Below the pieces are notes generated by a model, which saw only the letters and a program-made list of their open reading frames with translations, ran no database searches and was not told the DNA's origin. This document shows positions 26,495 to 36,118 of a stretch of 64,000 bases of DNA, in pieces (position 1 is the stretch's first letter; the number at the start of each line of letters is the position of its first letter). The DNA comes from G965216255 sp965216255. GTDB taxonomy: Bacteria; Bacteroidota; Rhodothermia; Rhodothermales; Bin80. The position numbers and the translations under genes are program-made. The stretch lies in contig OZ244148.1 in NCBI GenBank assembly GCA_965216255.1, positions 2,046,001 to 2,110,000 of the forward strand, written 5' to 3'.

Positions 26495-27404
26495 GACGGA
26501 TACGGGGATCCAGCACGCTGTAGCTCAAGTCTACAGCTAGATTTACCAGTACGAACACCAGAGCACCAAAGGTAATGACACCCTGTACCAGCGGCAGATC
26601 TCGGGCAGCAATGGCCTGGATGGTCAGGCGGCCGATGCCCGGGTAAGCGAACACGGTTTCCGTTACGAGCGCCCCGCCCAACAGGCTTCCGACCTCGATG
26701 CCCAGCAGCGTTATGACCGGGATGAGCGCATTGCGAAGGGCATGCCGGTAATGCACGCGGCGCCGAGATAATCCCTTGGCGTGAGCCGTCCGAATGTAAT
26801 CCTCTCCGAGCACGTCCAGCATGCTGGAACGAACCAGTCGCGCGATGCGCGCCGTGGAAAATGTTGCAAGGGTCACAGCAGGCAAAATGAGATGCAGCGG
26901 GCTGCCGCTGCCGGAGACAGGAAGCCACCGAAGCATGACACCGAAAACCAATATCAGCATGATGCCCAGCCAGAACGTGGGAACCGACTGCGCCAGCAGC
27001 GCTCCGCTCATGGCGACGCGGTCCGCCGCGCTATTGCGCCGCACGGCGGACAACACGCCTACCGGAATAGCAACCGCCACAATGATCAGTAGCGCCAATC
27101 CCGCCAGCTGGAGTGTTGCCGGAAACCGCTCCATAATGAGTTGCGTGACCGGTACCTGCTGCCGCACCGAGACCCCGAAGTCTCCCTGAACCACGCGTCC
27201 GATATATTCCCCGTACTGGACAGCAAGCGGCCGATCGAAACCCATGTACTGCCGGAAATTGGCGATCTGATCGGCCGTCCAGTGATCGCCGATCATGAGT
27301 GTGGCTGGATCGCCGGACAAAAAGGTGAGGCCAAACGCAATCGTGGCCACAGCCCACAGAATGAACACACCCAGGATCAGGCGCCGAACGATATAAGTCA
27401 ACAT
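26478..27404 (-). CDS. Dipeptide/oligopeptide-type ABC permease (DppB-like)
   Basis: 308 residues: first permease of the importer. It has YIVRRLILGVFILWAVATIA as TM1, then the family block FGLTFLSGDPATLM, and RFPATLQLAGLALLIIVAVA. The cytoplasmic ATPase contact loop DYIRTAHAKGLSRRRVHYRH and the end DLSYSVLDPRIRHD are diagnostic of DppB/OppB. It lies 73 bases after the lipoprotein binding-protein stop and overlaps the DppC-like gene. Substrate class (peptide, nickel, opine or other) cannot be assigned from the permease alone. Confidence 0.93.
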   Translation of the reverse strand: MLTYIVRRLILGVFILWAVATIAFGLTFLSGDPATLMIGDHWTADQIANFRQYMGFDRPLAVQYGEYIGRVVQGDFGVSVRQQVPVTQLIMERFPATLQLAGLALLIIVAVAIPVGVLSAVRRNSAADRVAMSGALLAQSVPTFWLGIMLILVFGVMLRWLPVSGSGSPLHLILPAVTLATFSTARIARLVRSSMLDVLGEDYIRTAHAKGLSRRRVHYRHALRNALIPVITLLGIEVGSLLGGALVTETVFAYPGIGRLTIQAIAARDLPLVQGVITFGALVFVLVNLAVDLSYSVLDPRIRHDQQN

Positions 27405-27477
27405 GGCGTGTGGGCAGGGTCAGTGCGACCGCACATGAATATACGCCGCGTGCTTCGTGGACAGCGCCCGCGGCCCG

Positions 27478-28992
27478 CTATCGCGTCCAGCGGACATCCC
27501 ATACGTGAACAAGTTCATCCATGCGGGGCTTCCAGTCCATGGCGTCGCTGACGCCATAGGTATCCATCTGTATAAGCAGGAAGATCCACGGGGCTTCCTC
27601 ACGCACGATTTCCTGCATTTCCATGCCGATGGCGCGGCGACGGTCCATGTCCAATTCGCCCTGCAGCGCCTCCCACAACTCCTCATACGGCGCATGCTCC
27701 CACCGGTAGAAGTTGCTGGGACTGGTTATGGTCAGGTCCGCCGCTTCGAGGGAGAGTTCGAATTCACCGCCACTGGCCTGCATGAACAGACCTGGAAGAT
27801 TGTAGCTCAGGAGTTTTTGCCGGTAATTGCCCCACTCGTAGCTGCGAACGCCATCTTCAAAACCAATGCCCACAGCCTCGAGCTGTGCCGTTATGGTCTG
27901 CGCCATCTCGTAATCATGGATCCATTTGCCGATTGGTGTATCAAGGGAGCGGAGCACAAAGCCTTCCGGGTATCCCGCCGCCGCAAGAAGTGCCCGCGCC
28001 CGCGCGGGATCATACCCGAAGGGTTCGATGCCGGTATGCGCAAACGGCGCATTGAAGATGTGCGACATGCGTCGCGCGCGCCCCAGGAAGAATCCCTCGT
28101 TTATCGCTTCAAAATCAATGGCATGGTTGAGCGCCTGCCGGACGCGCTTGTCCCGCAGCGGCTCGGGGCCTCCTTCCGTCGTGATACCCACCATCATCCG
28201 CCGCCCGCCCTCTATGGTCTGTACTTGCACGCCTTGCGCATCCAGCAGGACCTGCGCCTGGTCCAGCGGCAGCGCCGGAACGATATGGACACCGCCCGTT
28301 TCGAGCTCGGCAATCTGCGTCGAAATCTCCGGAATAACGCGAAACGTCACCTGATCGATGGAGGCGGCCGCACCCCAGTAGCCCGGATGCCGGCTGAGCG
28401 TCAGGTGGCTGTCCCGAACCCGTTCGCTGATAAGGTAGGGTCCTGTGCCCACCATAGCCTCCGCCCGCACATTATCCGGAGCAGACCCGTAGAACCCGGG
28501 CGCGATGATAGGGATTTGGGAAAGATAGAAAGGCAAGAGCGCCTTGGGGCTGGATGTCGAAAGAAGTACGGTGTGCGCATCCAACACTTCCACGGACCTA
28601 ATCTCTGCCGCCGGCACCGCCACCGTGGCACCGCCGAGCGTCATTCCCGCCTTATTTCGCATGTTCACTTCATCGATACTGAACCGAACCGCCTCCGCAT
28701 CGAAGGGCTCTCCGTTGTGAAACAGGACGCCCTGGCGGAGCTCAATCCGCCACGTGAGATCATCGTCCAGCCGCTGCCAGGCGGTTGCGAGCATGGGAAC
28801 GATTTCCATGTCGTGATCCCGAAACGTGAGCGTCTGCACCACGTGATCAGCCACGCTCGTTTCAATCCGGCTGAACATGGCGAACGGATCGAGCGTCGAG
28901 ACATCCGTTGTGGTGGCCACAACCAGGGCCGTTTGTTGCTCGCACCCCATAAGGGATGCCGTCAGAAGGAGTACGCAGAAACGCAAAATCAC
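27478..28992 (-). CDS. Family 5 substrate-binding lipoprotein of the ABC importer
   Basis: 504 residues. The N terminus MILRFCVLLLTASLMGC is a lipoprotein signal with the lipobox Cys at residue 17. The mature part has TDVSTLDPFAMFSRIE, WRIELRQGVLFHNGEPFDAE and VRQALNHAIDFEAINEGFF, the standard DppA/OppA-family blocks. It is the exported ligand receptor for the DppB/DppC-like permeases just downstream, in contrast to the two signal-less binding proteins later in the operon. It is the first gene of the leftward operon; the 100-base gap to the divergent ATPase gene should hold both promoters. Confidence 0.9.
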   Translation of the reverse strand: MILRFCVLLLTASLMGCEQQTALVVATTTDVSTLDPFAMFSRIETSVADHVVQTLTFRDHDMEIVPMLATAWQRLDDDLTWRIELRQGVLFHNGEPFDAEAVRFSIDEVNMRNKAGMTLGGATVAVPAAEIRSVEVLDAHTVLLSTSSPKALLPFYLSQIPIIAPGFYGSAPDNVRAEAMVGTGPYLISERVRDSHLTLSRHPGYWGAAASIDQVTFRVIPEISTQIAELETGGVHIVPALPLDQAQVLLDAQGVQVQTIEGGRRMMVGITTEGGPEPLRDKRVRQALNHAIDFEAINEGFFLGRARRMSHIFNAPFAHTGIEPFGYDPARARALLAAAGYPEGFVLRSLDTPIGKWIHDYEMAQTITAQLEAVGIGFEDGVRSYEWGNYRQKLLSYNLPGLFMQASGGEFELSLEAADLTITSPSNFYRWEHAPYEELWEALQGELDMDRRRAIGMEMQEIVREEAPWIFLLIQMDTYGVSDAMDWKPRMDELVHVWDVRWTR

Positions 28993-29092
28993 GGTTATAA
29001 GGCGTCAGAGTGTCAGGAGCGTCATCCTGCGATAATAGCCATTTACGAACTAATGGTGTCAGTATCTTGTCGCTGCGCATTCTTCGCGGCCG
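28993..29092. promoter_or_regulatory. Divergent intergenic region between binding-protein and ATPase operons
   Basis: A 100-base gap between divergent starts, so promoters in both directions are expected here. I cannot fix -35/-10 boxes with confidence. The interval is the obvious place for shared control of the leftward permease/hydrolase operon and the rightward ATPase pair. Confidence 0.4.
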
Positions 29093-30094
29093 ATGGCAAG
29101 CCTGCAAAGACTACTCGAGGTAAAGGGGCTCCGCACGTACTTCGATACGGACGCAGGACTCGTCAGGGCCGTTGACGGGCTGAGCTTTCACGTAGACCGC
29201 GGCGAGACGCTTGGCATGGTAGGTGAGTCGGGCTCCGGCAAGTCCGTAACCAGCCTTTCCATCATGGGACTTATCCCAGCGCCGGCTGGCCGCATCGCTG
29301 CCGGAGAGATTCTTTTTGAAGGCGAGGATCTGGTCCAGCGGCCTGAAGCACGGATGCGAATGCTGCGCGGCAAGGACCTGTCCATGATCTTCCAGGACCC
29401 GCGCACCAGCCTCAACCCCGTATTTACAGTCGGACAGCAGATCGCTGAAGCCATCCTGCTGCACGAGCGCACCACCCGGCGGGCGGCCCTCGGCCGCGCA
29501 GCTGAGCTTTTGGAGCTCGTCGGTATCGCGGAGCCTACAAGGCGCCTTCGGGACTATCCGCACCAACTCTCGGGTGGGATGTGCCAGCGGGTGATGATCG
29601 CAATGGCCCTTTCGTCTACGCCGAAACTCCTCATCGCTGACGAGCCAACCACGGCTCTCGATGTCACCGTTCAGGCGCAGATCCTGGATCTCTTGCGGTC
29701 GCTCCGGTCACGATTCCATATGAGCATTCTTTTCATTACCCATGACCTGGGCGTCATTGCCGAGATGGCGGATCGGGTGGTGGTCATGTATGCCGGGCGC
29801 TGTGTGGAAGAGGCAGGCGTACGGGATCTCTTCGACGCTCCCTTGATGCCCTATACAGCCGGGCTCCTGCGGTCCATTCCGCTGCCGGGACGGCAAGCGC
29901 GGCTGCGGGCCATTCCGGGTACGCCCGCGCATCCGGCCCGCCTGCCGAAGGGCTGCGCCTTCCACCCGCGCTGCGAGTTCGCAGCCGACGCGTGCCGAAC
30001 CGCTCGCCCCGCTCTAGAACCTGCACCTGGAGCGCGGTGGGTACGCTGCCTTCGCTGGCGGGACCTTGAGCTAATGCCCAAGGCGGCCTCATGA
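29093..30094 (+). CDS. ABC importer ATPase (DppD/OppD-like)
   Basis: 333 residues. Walker A GESGSGKSVT, Q-loop MIFQDPRTSLNP, signature LSGGMCQRVMIAMAL, Walker B LLIADEPTTALD and the switch FITHDLGV are all present. The C-terminal oligopeptide-transporter extension has the cluster CAFHPRCEFAADAC, known to hold an iron-sulfur cluster in some homologues. The stop overlaps the next ATPase start by four bases (ATGA). It would couple ATP hydrolysis to the permeases encoded on the other strand. Confidence 0.94.
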   Translation: MASLQRLLEVKGLRTYFDTDAGLVRAVDGLSFHVDRGETLGMVGESGSGKSVTSLSIMGLIPAPAGRIAAGEILFEGEDLVQRPEARMRMLRGKDLSMIFQDPRTSLNPVFTVGQQIAEAILLHERTTRRAALGRAAELLELVGIAEPTRRLRDYPHQLSGGMCQRVMIAMALSSTPKLLIADEPTTALDVTVQAQILDLLRSLRSRFHMSILFITHDLGVIAEMADRVVVMYAGRCVEEAGVRDLFDAPLMPYTAGLLRSIPLPGRQARLRAIPGTPAHPARLPKGCAFHPRCEFAADACRTARPALEPAPGARWVRCLRWRDLELMPKAAS

Positions 30095-31071
30095 CTGCCA
30101 TCCATCAACCTGCCGTGACTGGCAGCCTGATAGAGGCACGCGGCCTGACCAAGCGCTTCCCGGTACATACCGGAGTCTTTGGCCGCGGCCGCGGGTATGT
30201 CCACGCCGTGGAAGATGTGACTCTTGCCATAAGGCCGGGAGAAGTTGTAGGGCTCGTAGGAGAATCCGGCTCGGGCAAGACGACCCTAGGCCGCGTCCTG
30301 CTCCGACTTGTTGAGCCCACCTCCGGTTCGATCCTGTATCGGGGCCAGGATCTCACGCGGCTGTCTCGGGCGAGACTGCGCAGCTACCGCCGGCACCTGC
30401 AGATCATATTTCAGGATCCCTTCGCGAGTCTGAATCCCCGCATGACCATCGGAGGCATCATCCGAGATGCGCTTCGCATCCATCGAAGAGGCGGCGCCGA
30501 GCGGGCTGCGGAGCTACTCGAGCTGGTGGGCCTTTCAGCGTCCTATGCCGGGAGATACCCACACGAGTTTTCGGGAGGACAGCGGCAACGCGTCGGAATA
30601 GCGCGGGCGCTCGCAGTAGAGCCGGAATTTATCGTCGCGGATGAGCCCGTTTCCGCGCTCGACGTATCCATCCAGGCCCAGATAGTAAATCTGCTGCAGG
30701 ACCTCACGGAAAGCCTGGGGCTGGCCATGCTATTCATCGCCCACGACCTGGCTGTCGTCGAGCACATTAGCGACCGGATTCTGGTAATGTACCTCGGGCG
30801 CATTATGGAGATGGCTCCCGCGAGGGAGCTCTATGCCAACCCAGTCCATCCATACACGGAGGCGCTGCTGTCCTCCGTGCCTACACCTAATCCAGCGCGA
30901 AGACCGAAGAGACTGCTGCTAGCGGGAGACGTGCCAAGTCCCATGCACCCCCCTACCGGCTGCGTCTTCCATACCCGCTGCCCACTGGCCGGCGCAGAAT
31001 GCAAGACAGGCGTGCCTCCCCTGCGAGAAAGCGCACCCGGGCATTTCACGGCGTGCATCAAACGCCCGTGA
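30091..31071 (+). CDS. ABC importer ATPase (DppF/OppF-like)
   Basis: 326 residues, second ATPase of the importer. Walker A GESGSGKTTLGR, IIFQDPFASLNPRMTIG, signature FSGGQRQRVGIARAL, Walker B FIVADEPVSALD and FIAHDLAVVEH are complete. The C-terminal Cys cluster CVFHTRCPLAGAEC matches OppF-type proteins. The LTKRFPVHTG opening is the usual start for this subunit. Translationally coupled to the preceding ATPase. Confidence 0.94.
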   Translation: MTAIHQPAVTGSLIEARGLTKRFPVHTGVFGRGRGYVHAVEDVTLAIRPGEVVGLVGESGSGKTTLGRVLLRLVEPTSGSILYRGQDLTRLSRARLRSYRRHLQIIFQDPFASLNPRMTIGGIIRDALRIHRRGGAERAAELLELVGLSASYAGRYPHEFSGGQRQRVGIARALAVEPEFIVADEPVSALDVSIQAQIVNLLQDLTESLGLAMLFIAHDLAVVEHISDRILVMYLGRIMEMAPARELYANPVHPYTEALLSSVPTPNPARRPKRLLLAGDVPSPMHPPTGCVFHTRCPLAGAECKTGVPPLRESAPGHFTACIKRP

Positions 31072-31260
31072 GTACGTCTGCAGCGCGGCCTGCGGGGATG
31101 TGCCGGGACACGCCCACGCCGGCGTGAAACCCTTTCTCTGAGGACTTGGTATGGCCGGCATGTATTCTCTCGGATCCATCTTCACCAGGCAACGGGCCGA
31201 TTTCAGCCAGGGCAACCCCAACCTGTCGCACGGCGGCTGCCTCCCAAGCCTCCCGGTCTT

Positions 31261-34200
31261 GTGAAGCGCTCGGCCTCCCGTGGCTCAGACTGGATAGCCG
31301 GGTGGCTCCGACGCCCAATCGCCGTGCTGTCTTGGGCGGGCGCCCTTCTCATGGCCGGCATGTGGGCCGCTTTGAACGTGCCCGTGGAGTGGGTCCCCCA
31401 GCTGGAACTGCCGGAGATACGGGTATCCGCCTACTGGGGCGGCGCATCGCCGCGCCAGATGGAGCGGTATGTGACGGCACCCATAGAACGGGTCTTGCAG
31501 ACCGTTCCCGGGACCGCCGACATAGAAAGCTTTTCGGAAGAAAGCAGCGCCAACATCAGCCTCAGCGTTGCCGAAGATGTAGACCTGGGCGTGTACACGG
31601 CGCAGGTGAACGAGCGTCTCATGCTGCTGCGCGACGTCTTGCCCGACCGCGTTTACCCCCAGCTTACCAAACAGGTACCGGAGGCCCTTCGGGACGAGCA
31701 GGGATTCATCACGCTGCAACTGGTCGGGCCTCGCACGCCGGATGAGTTGCGTAGCATGGCCGAGGAGCATCTGGCCCCGCAATTCCAGAGCCTGGACGGC
31801 ATGGGTGAAGTGGCCGTCGAGGGCGGCACCGAACGCGAACTGCTCATCAAGCTGGATCCAAACCGCCTCACGGCCCACAACATAGAGCCCGATGATGTCC
31901 GTCTTCGACTTCTTGAGGCGATGCAGGACGATGTCTACGGTAGCCTTCGAACCCAGGGCCGGTCCATGCTGCTGCTCAGCCCGGCCGAAGGCAGCAGGCG
32001 GGCGCTCGGACGCCTGGTGGTGAGCGTTCCGCGCGCGGGCCTGCCCCCCGTCCATCTGGATGACATCGCCACGATTTCGCTTGGCCCGGCACCCCGGCGT
32101 TCCATAAGCCGCATTGACGGAAATCCCGTTGTCACCTTGCGACTGGAACGGGCGCGGGGCAGCCACATGATCGCCCTGGCTGATGCAGTCTACGCGCGGA
32201 TCGACGGACTTCGCAGCGAACTGCCTCCCGGAATCCGGATCCTTGTTGCAGACGACAGGACCGAAGACGTGCGCGAGCAGCTCCGTGACCTGGCCTGGCG
32301 TGGCGGCCTCGGGCTCATGCTGGTCATCCTGGTACTGCTATTCATGCTCAAGAGTGTGCGCGCGACGCTTATCGTGCTTTTCAGTGTTGCCGTTGCGCTA
32401 GCACTGGCGCTGGCGCTGCTCGATCCGCTGGGACTGACGCTTAACCTGATTACCTTCGCCGGGCTGGTGCTGGTCTTCGGGCTCTTGGTGGACAATAGCG
32501 TCGTGATGGTAGAGCAGCTCGTGCTGCAGCGATCCATGCACGCGCAGTCCGGCCTGAAGGGACTCCAGCGCGAAGTGGCCATTGCGCGTTCGTCTCTCCG
32601 GGCCGTGTGGCTACCTCTTCTGGGAGGCACGCTCAGTACCATTGCGGTTATGCTTCCCCTCGTGTATCTCAGCGGGGAACTGCGCGCCCTGTTTCTTCCC
32701 TTCGGGGCACTCGTAAGCCTGGCACTGCTGATTTCACTTGCCACCGCCGCCCTGATCGTTCCCGTGGCGGGTCGATTTCTGCCGCCAGGGACAGAGCCCG
32801 TGCGCCGACGCTGGCTCCGGCGCGCAGTGGCCACACCCTATCGATGGGCCGCCCGCTTTCCGAAACTTACGCTCCTTGGGCTGTTCCTGCTTTTAGGCAT
32901 TCCGCTGTGGCTGCTGCCGCGCGAATGGACTGAGCCCAACAATACCGAGTGGTCGCAGCCGGTAGCCCGACTTGCCAAGCTCTATAACGCGACCCTGGGA
33001 ACAGACGTAGTGAAGGACGTACGCGATGTCGTGGAACCCGCATTCGGCGGTATCATGCGTCCATTTTTGCGCAACGTAACGTTTGGGCCGGGCTGGAATT
33101 ACAATTTGCGCCCGACCGTACGCGTGTCCCTACGATTCCCGCCGGGCAACCCCATTGAGCGGGCCGACTCCCTGATCCACCGATACGAACAGATAGCCCT
33201 CGCCTCCGCGTCTGTGGGACGCACCATTGTTCGCGCCACCGAGCGTTCCGCCTCAATGCAGGTCCAGTTCGTGGATGGGTCCCTTATGACGAGCGAACCC
33301 TACATGGTCCGTGAACGGATGATCCGGCAGGCCATCCTGCAGGGAGGCATTGCCATATCCATTTACGGTCTCCTACCGCAGGGCCACTCCAGCGGTTGGA
33401 GCGGAGGAAGCTCAGGCGGTGAAAGCGTGATGGCGACCGGCCCCAACTACGAAGATCTGGAAGAGCTAAGCGAACGCTTTGCCGAACACGCGCGCAAGCG
33501 TAGCCGCCGGGTCATGGGGGTCAACACCAATGCCGGGCGCTATGGTTACGGTTATGGGCAGACGCGCCAGGTGCTGCAGTTTCGGTGGGATGCGGACGCG
33601 CAGGCACGCACCGGGGTCACGGCCAGGTGGCTCTCGGGTAGGATGCGCCCGGTATTTACCACAACGCGCCCTCTGCGATACGCGGATATTGAAGGCCAGT
33701 CCGAGGTCCCGGTTCGCCTGATTATCGATGGCGCCGAATCGATCGACGTGGACCGCGTAGTCGACCGGCCGCTGGCCGTGAATGACAGCCTGTTTGTGCG
33801 GCTTGCGGGCCTTTCGGACTATTCCATGGTAGAGACGCCGGCGGGTATTGAACGCAAGAATCAGCAGTACTTGCGCTACATCAGCATAGATTTCCGTGGA
33901 CCCTTCGCCATGTCCAGAAAATTTGCCGACAGTGCGGTCGAGACCTTTGCCGTTCCGGCTGGCTATGCCTTTCAACGCCGGCAATACAGTTTCTTCACGG
34001 AAGAGGTGGCAAAATCCTTTGGCTGGATAATGCTAGCCACGGTTATAATGGTATTCCTGATCACGGCGGCGATCTTTGAGTCATGGCGGCTGCCGCTGGT
34101 GGTAATGCTGAGTCTGCCGCTTGCAGCGATTGGCGTGAGCGCAGGCTTCTTGTGGACTGGGGCCAACTTTGCCCAGGGCGCATTTATTGGCACGGTCCTG

Positions 34201-34497
34201 CTGGTCGGCATCGCCGTAAACGACAGCATCCTCCTTGCTGACCGGTACCGGCAGTTGAATCGGCTGCGCCCGGCCACCTCTTCAGGCACCCTGGCACGGC
34301 TGGCCGTACGCGAGCGTATGAGACCAATGTGGACCACGACGCTAACCACGGTTACCGCCATGCTACCCTTGCTTGTCTTCCCTGACGGCGGCGATTTTTG
34401 GCTGGGTCTTGCCGTCACCGTGGTCGGTGGCCTGCTAGCCGCCACGCTGCTTGCACCCGTTGCCTCCGTTTCCATGCTCTCGCTCTACCGCACGTAG
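31261..34497 (+). CDS. RND efflux permease, second copy, without an adjacent adaptor
   Basis: 1078 residues of the HAE1/AcrB-type RND superfamily. TM1 lies near residues 20-38 (IAVLSWAGALLMAGMWAAL), followed by EWVPQLELPEIRVSAYWGGA. TM4 is near residue 400 with VFGLLVDNSVVMVEQ carrying the acidic relay residue, and the second half repeats the layout (LLVGIAVNDSILLADRYR). A Gly/Ser-rich insert (SSGWSGGSSGGES) lies around residue 705 in the second periplasmic loop. The start is a GTG at 31261; no in-frame ATG precedes it. No adaptor or outer-membrane channel is adjacent, so it may borrow partners from elsewhere, including the adaptor at 3569-4816. Substrate unknown. Confidence 0.9.
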   Translation: MKRSASRGSDWIAGWLRRPIAVLSWAGALLMAGMWAALNVPVEWVPQLELPEIRVSAYWGGASPRQMERYVTAPIERVLQTVPGTADIESFSEESSANISLSVAEDVDLGVYTAQVNERLMLLRDVLPDRVYPQLTKQVPEALRDEQGFITLQLVGPRTPDELRSMAEEHLAPQFQSLDGMGEVAVEGGTERELLIKLDPNRLTAHNIEPDDVRLRLLEAMQDDVYGSLRTQGRSMLLLSPAEGSRRALGRLVVSVPRAGLPPVHLDDIATISLGPAPRRSISRIDGNPVVTLRLERARGSHMIALADAVYARIDGLRSELPPGIRILVADDRTEDVREQLRDLAWRGGLGLMLVILVLLFMLKSVRATLIVLFSVAVALALALALLDPLGLTLNLITFAGLVLVFGLLVDNSVVMVEQLVLQRSMHAQSGLKGLQREVAIARSSLRAVWLPLLGGTLSTIAVMLPLVYLSGELRALFLPFGALVSLALLISLATAALIVPVAGRFLPPGTEPVRRRWLRRAVATPYRWAARFPKLTLLGLFLLLGIPLWLLPREWTEPNNTEWSQPVARLAKLYNATLGTDVVKDVRDVVEPAFGGIMRPFLRNVTFGPGWNYNLRPTVRVSLRFPPGNPIERADSLIHRYEQIALASASVGRTIVRATERSASMQVQFVDGSLMTSEPYMVRERMIRQAILQGGIAISIYGLLPQGHSSGWSGGSSGGESVMATGPNYEDLEELSERFAEHARKRSRRVMGVNTNAGRYGYGYGQTRQVLQFRWDADAQARTGVTARWLSGRMRPVFTTTRPLRYADIEGQSEVPVRLIIDGAESIDVDRVVDRPLAVNDSLFVRLAGLSDYSMVETPAGIERKNQQYLRYISIDFRGPFAMSRKFADSAVETFAVPAGYAFQRRQYSFFTEEVAKSFGWIMLATVIMVFLITAAIFESWRLPLVVMLSLPLAAIGVSAGFLWTGANFAQGAFIGTVLLVGIAVNDSILLADRYRQLNRLRPATSSGTLARLAVRERMRPMWTTTLTTVTAMLPLLVFPDGGDFWLGLAVTVVGGLLAATLLAPVASVSMLSLYRT

Positions 34498-34564
34498 AAC
34501 TCCCGAGCCGGGCGCAATCCCGGACACTGGAACACGCCGCGGCTCTAAGCAATTCCAGAGGCTA

Positions 34565-34647
34565 GCCGGAGTGGCGGAATGGTAGACGCGCAGGTTTTAG
34601 GAACCTGTATCCGATAGGGTGTGTGGGTTCGACTCCCACCTCCGGCA
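34565..34647 (+). tRNA. tRNA-Leu (anticodon TAG)
   Basis: A class II tRNA. Acceptor arms GCCGGAG and CTCCGGC pair fully, the D-arm region is GCGGAATGGTAGACGC, and the anticodon stem CAGGT/ACCTG frames the loop TTTAGGA with anticodon TAG. A long variable arm (TATCCGATAGGGTGTG) follows, then the T-arm TGGGTTCGACTCCCA. The discriminator is A and the CCA end is not encoded. It reads Leu codon CUA/CUN. Confidence 0.93.
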
Positions 34648-34776
34648 CGCACGGGTTAGATGCCGCGCCGTTCACGCGTCCTGGCGCTGCGGGTCAAGGC
34701 CGTTCCTCTCGACGGCACCACGGGGAAACCGGCGGCGGCGCCAGACCTGCATCATGGCTCCGCAAGACTCCGGTCG

Positions 34777-35136
34777 CTAGTCTCCACCCGCCACGAAATT
34801 CATGGAGATGGAATTGACGCAGTGACGCGTATTGCGTGGCGTAAAGCCCTCTCCAACGAATACGTGGCCAAGGTGCCCTCGGCAGTAGGCACAAATAATT
34901 TCAGTCCTTCTGCCATCCGGGTCTGGCAGCCGCGTAACTGCCCCTTCTATTTCGTCGTCAAAGCTTGGCCATCCACAATGGGACTCAAACTTGTCGTCCG
35001 AACGATAAAGCGGAGCGTTACAACGCTTGCATGTATACAGGCCCGGGGCTTCATGCAAATTGTATGGACCGGAATGCGGAGGTTCCGTCCCCTTGTGGAC
35101 GATAACACGTTCCTCTTCTGGTGTCAGCGGGTTCAT
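34777..35136 (-). CDS. msrB: Peptide-methionine (R)-S-oxide reductase
   Basis: 119 residues; reduces methionine-R-sulfoxide in proteins using thioredoxin. Two CxxC zinc pairs are visible (CKRC at 36-39, CAYC at 82-85), with HCGWPSF and GHLGHVF blocks and the catalytic Cys 106 in RHCVNSISM. Short for the family but complete; no export signal, so cytoplasmic. The gene stops 129 bases right of the tRNA-Leu and lies 32 bases downstream of the SDR gene on the same strand, so the two may be cotranscribed. Confidence 0.93.
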   Translation of the reverse strand: MNPLTPEEERVIVHKGTEPPHSGPYNLHEAPGLYTCKRCNAPLYRSDDKFESHCGWPSFDDEIEGAVTRLPDPDGRRTEIICAYCRGHLGHVFVGEGFTPRNTRHCVNSISMNFVAGGD

Positions 35137-35168
35137 GGCAACAAAGATTTGGTCGGTGGAAGTACCGT

Positions 35169-35990
35169 CTATGGAGCACGTACGAGCGGATCCGGATGGC
35201 GGAAGACATAGCCGAGACTTTGCTTGAGTTTTCGGTTGCTAACGCACTTGTACAGGGCAGCATCCGTAGCTTCCACCTTCGGTGGTGGTCTGCCAATCCA
35301 GGTCGCGGCCAGGGAATAGAAAGCTGCGCGGCTGGGATGTTCATCTGTGCAAACGTTGTAGATTTCACCCCGTATGTCGCGTTCCAGAATCATGCACATG
35401 ATGGCTACGGCGTCATCGCGGTGCACAAGATTCACGGGAAGGTCGCCGTTGGGAATGACACCGCGCTGGAAGAGGCCGGGTGGACGCTCGTATCCATAGA
35501 GTCCAGCGAAGCGAAGAATTGTAGTATCAAACTGCGTACTGTTTCCGAGCACAGCTTCCGCCTTCAGCAAAGCCCGCCCGGAGGCAGATCCAGAGGGCGC
35601 AGCCGCCACATCCGCCTCTGCAATCGCGCTATTCCGCGGCGCATACACGGAGGTGGAACTGGCGAACAGGACTAACTCCACGCTGCCAGCACAAAACGCC
35701 TGCACCAGCGCACCAATCACAACCGCAAAACAGGACTCCACGTCGGGGCGCCGTCGCCCTGGCGGTATGTTGAGCACCAGGAACCGCGAGGCAAAGAAGG
35801 CTCCCTGGCCCGCCACTTCGCCAGGCACTCGTAGAAGGAACGGCTCAATACCGGCCCGCCGGAGCTCAGGGCATTTTTCCGGCGTCGTAGTCGATCCGCG
35901 TACACGCCATCCGCGGCGAACGAGCTCCAGGCCGAGGGGCAACCCCAAGTACCCGCATCCCAAAATGCTTACCGTCCTCGGTGACCTCAT
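35169..35990 (-). CDS. SDR-family NAD(P)-binding protein (YeeZ-like)
   Basis: About 273 residues from the chosen ATG. Rossmann start TVSILGCGYLGLPLGLELVR, followed by LVLFASSTSVYAPRNSAIAE and the SGRALLKAEAVLG helix, where the usual YxxxK Tyr is not obvious. LRFAGLYGYERPP, NLVHRDDAVAIM and EIYNVCTDEHPSR are typical of extended SDR proteins of the YeeZ kind, whose substrate is unassigned. A TTG about 19 codons upstream would extend the frame, but the ATG fits the fold start better. The gap to the divergent PH-domain gene at 36119 is short and should contain promoters for both. Confidence 0.82.
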   Translation of the reverse strand: MRSPRTVSILGCGYLGLPLGLELVRRGWRVRGSTTTPEKCPELRRAGIEPFLLRVPGEVAGQGAFFASRFLVLNIPPGRRRPDVESCFAVVIGALVQAFCAGSVELVLFASSTSVYAPRNSAIAEADVAAAPSGSASGRALLKAEAVLGNSTQFDTTILRFAGLYGYERPPGLFQRGVIPNGDLPVNLVHRDDAVAIMCMILERDIRGEIYNVCTDEHPSRAAFYSLAATWIGRPPPKVEATDAALYKCVSNRKLKQSLGYVFRHPDPLVRAP

Positions 35991-36118
35991 GTGTCCGCTA
36001 CTAGATCCGCGTTGCCTCTGAAACCTAACCTGCGCCGTTAGTTTCAAGGGTAATATTGTGCGCCGCCCACACCCGATTGCGATTCCCCAACCGTGCTGAA
36101 TCTAACAACGTAAATTCC

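Noticed and set aside
34501..34524. Possible terminator after the second RND gene (CCGGG, loop, CCCGG)
   Set aside because: Only a 5-bp stem with no T-run; too weak to annotate.
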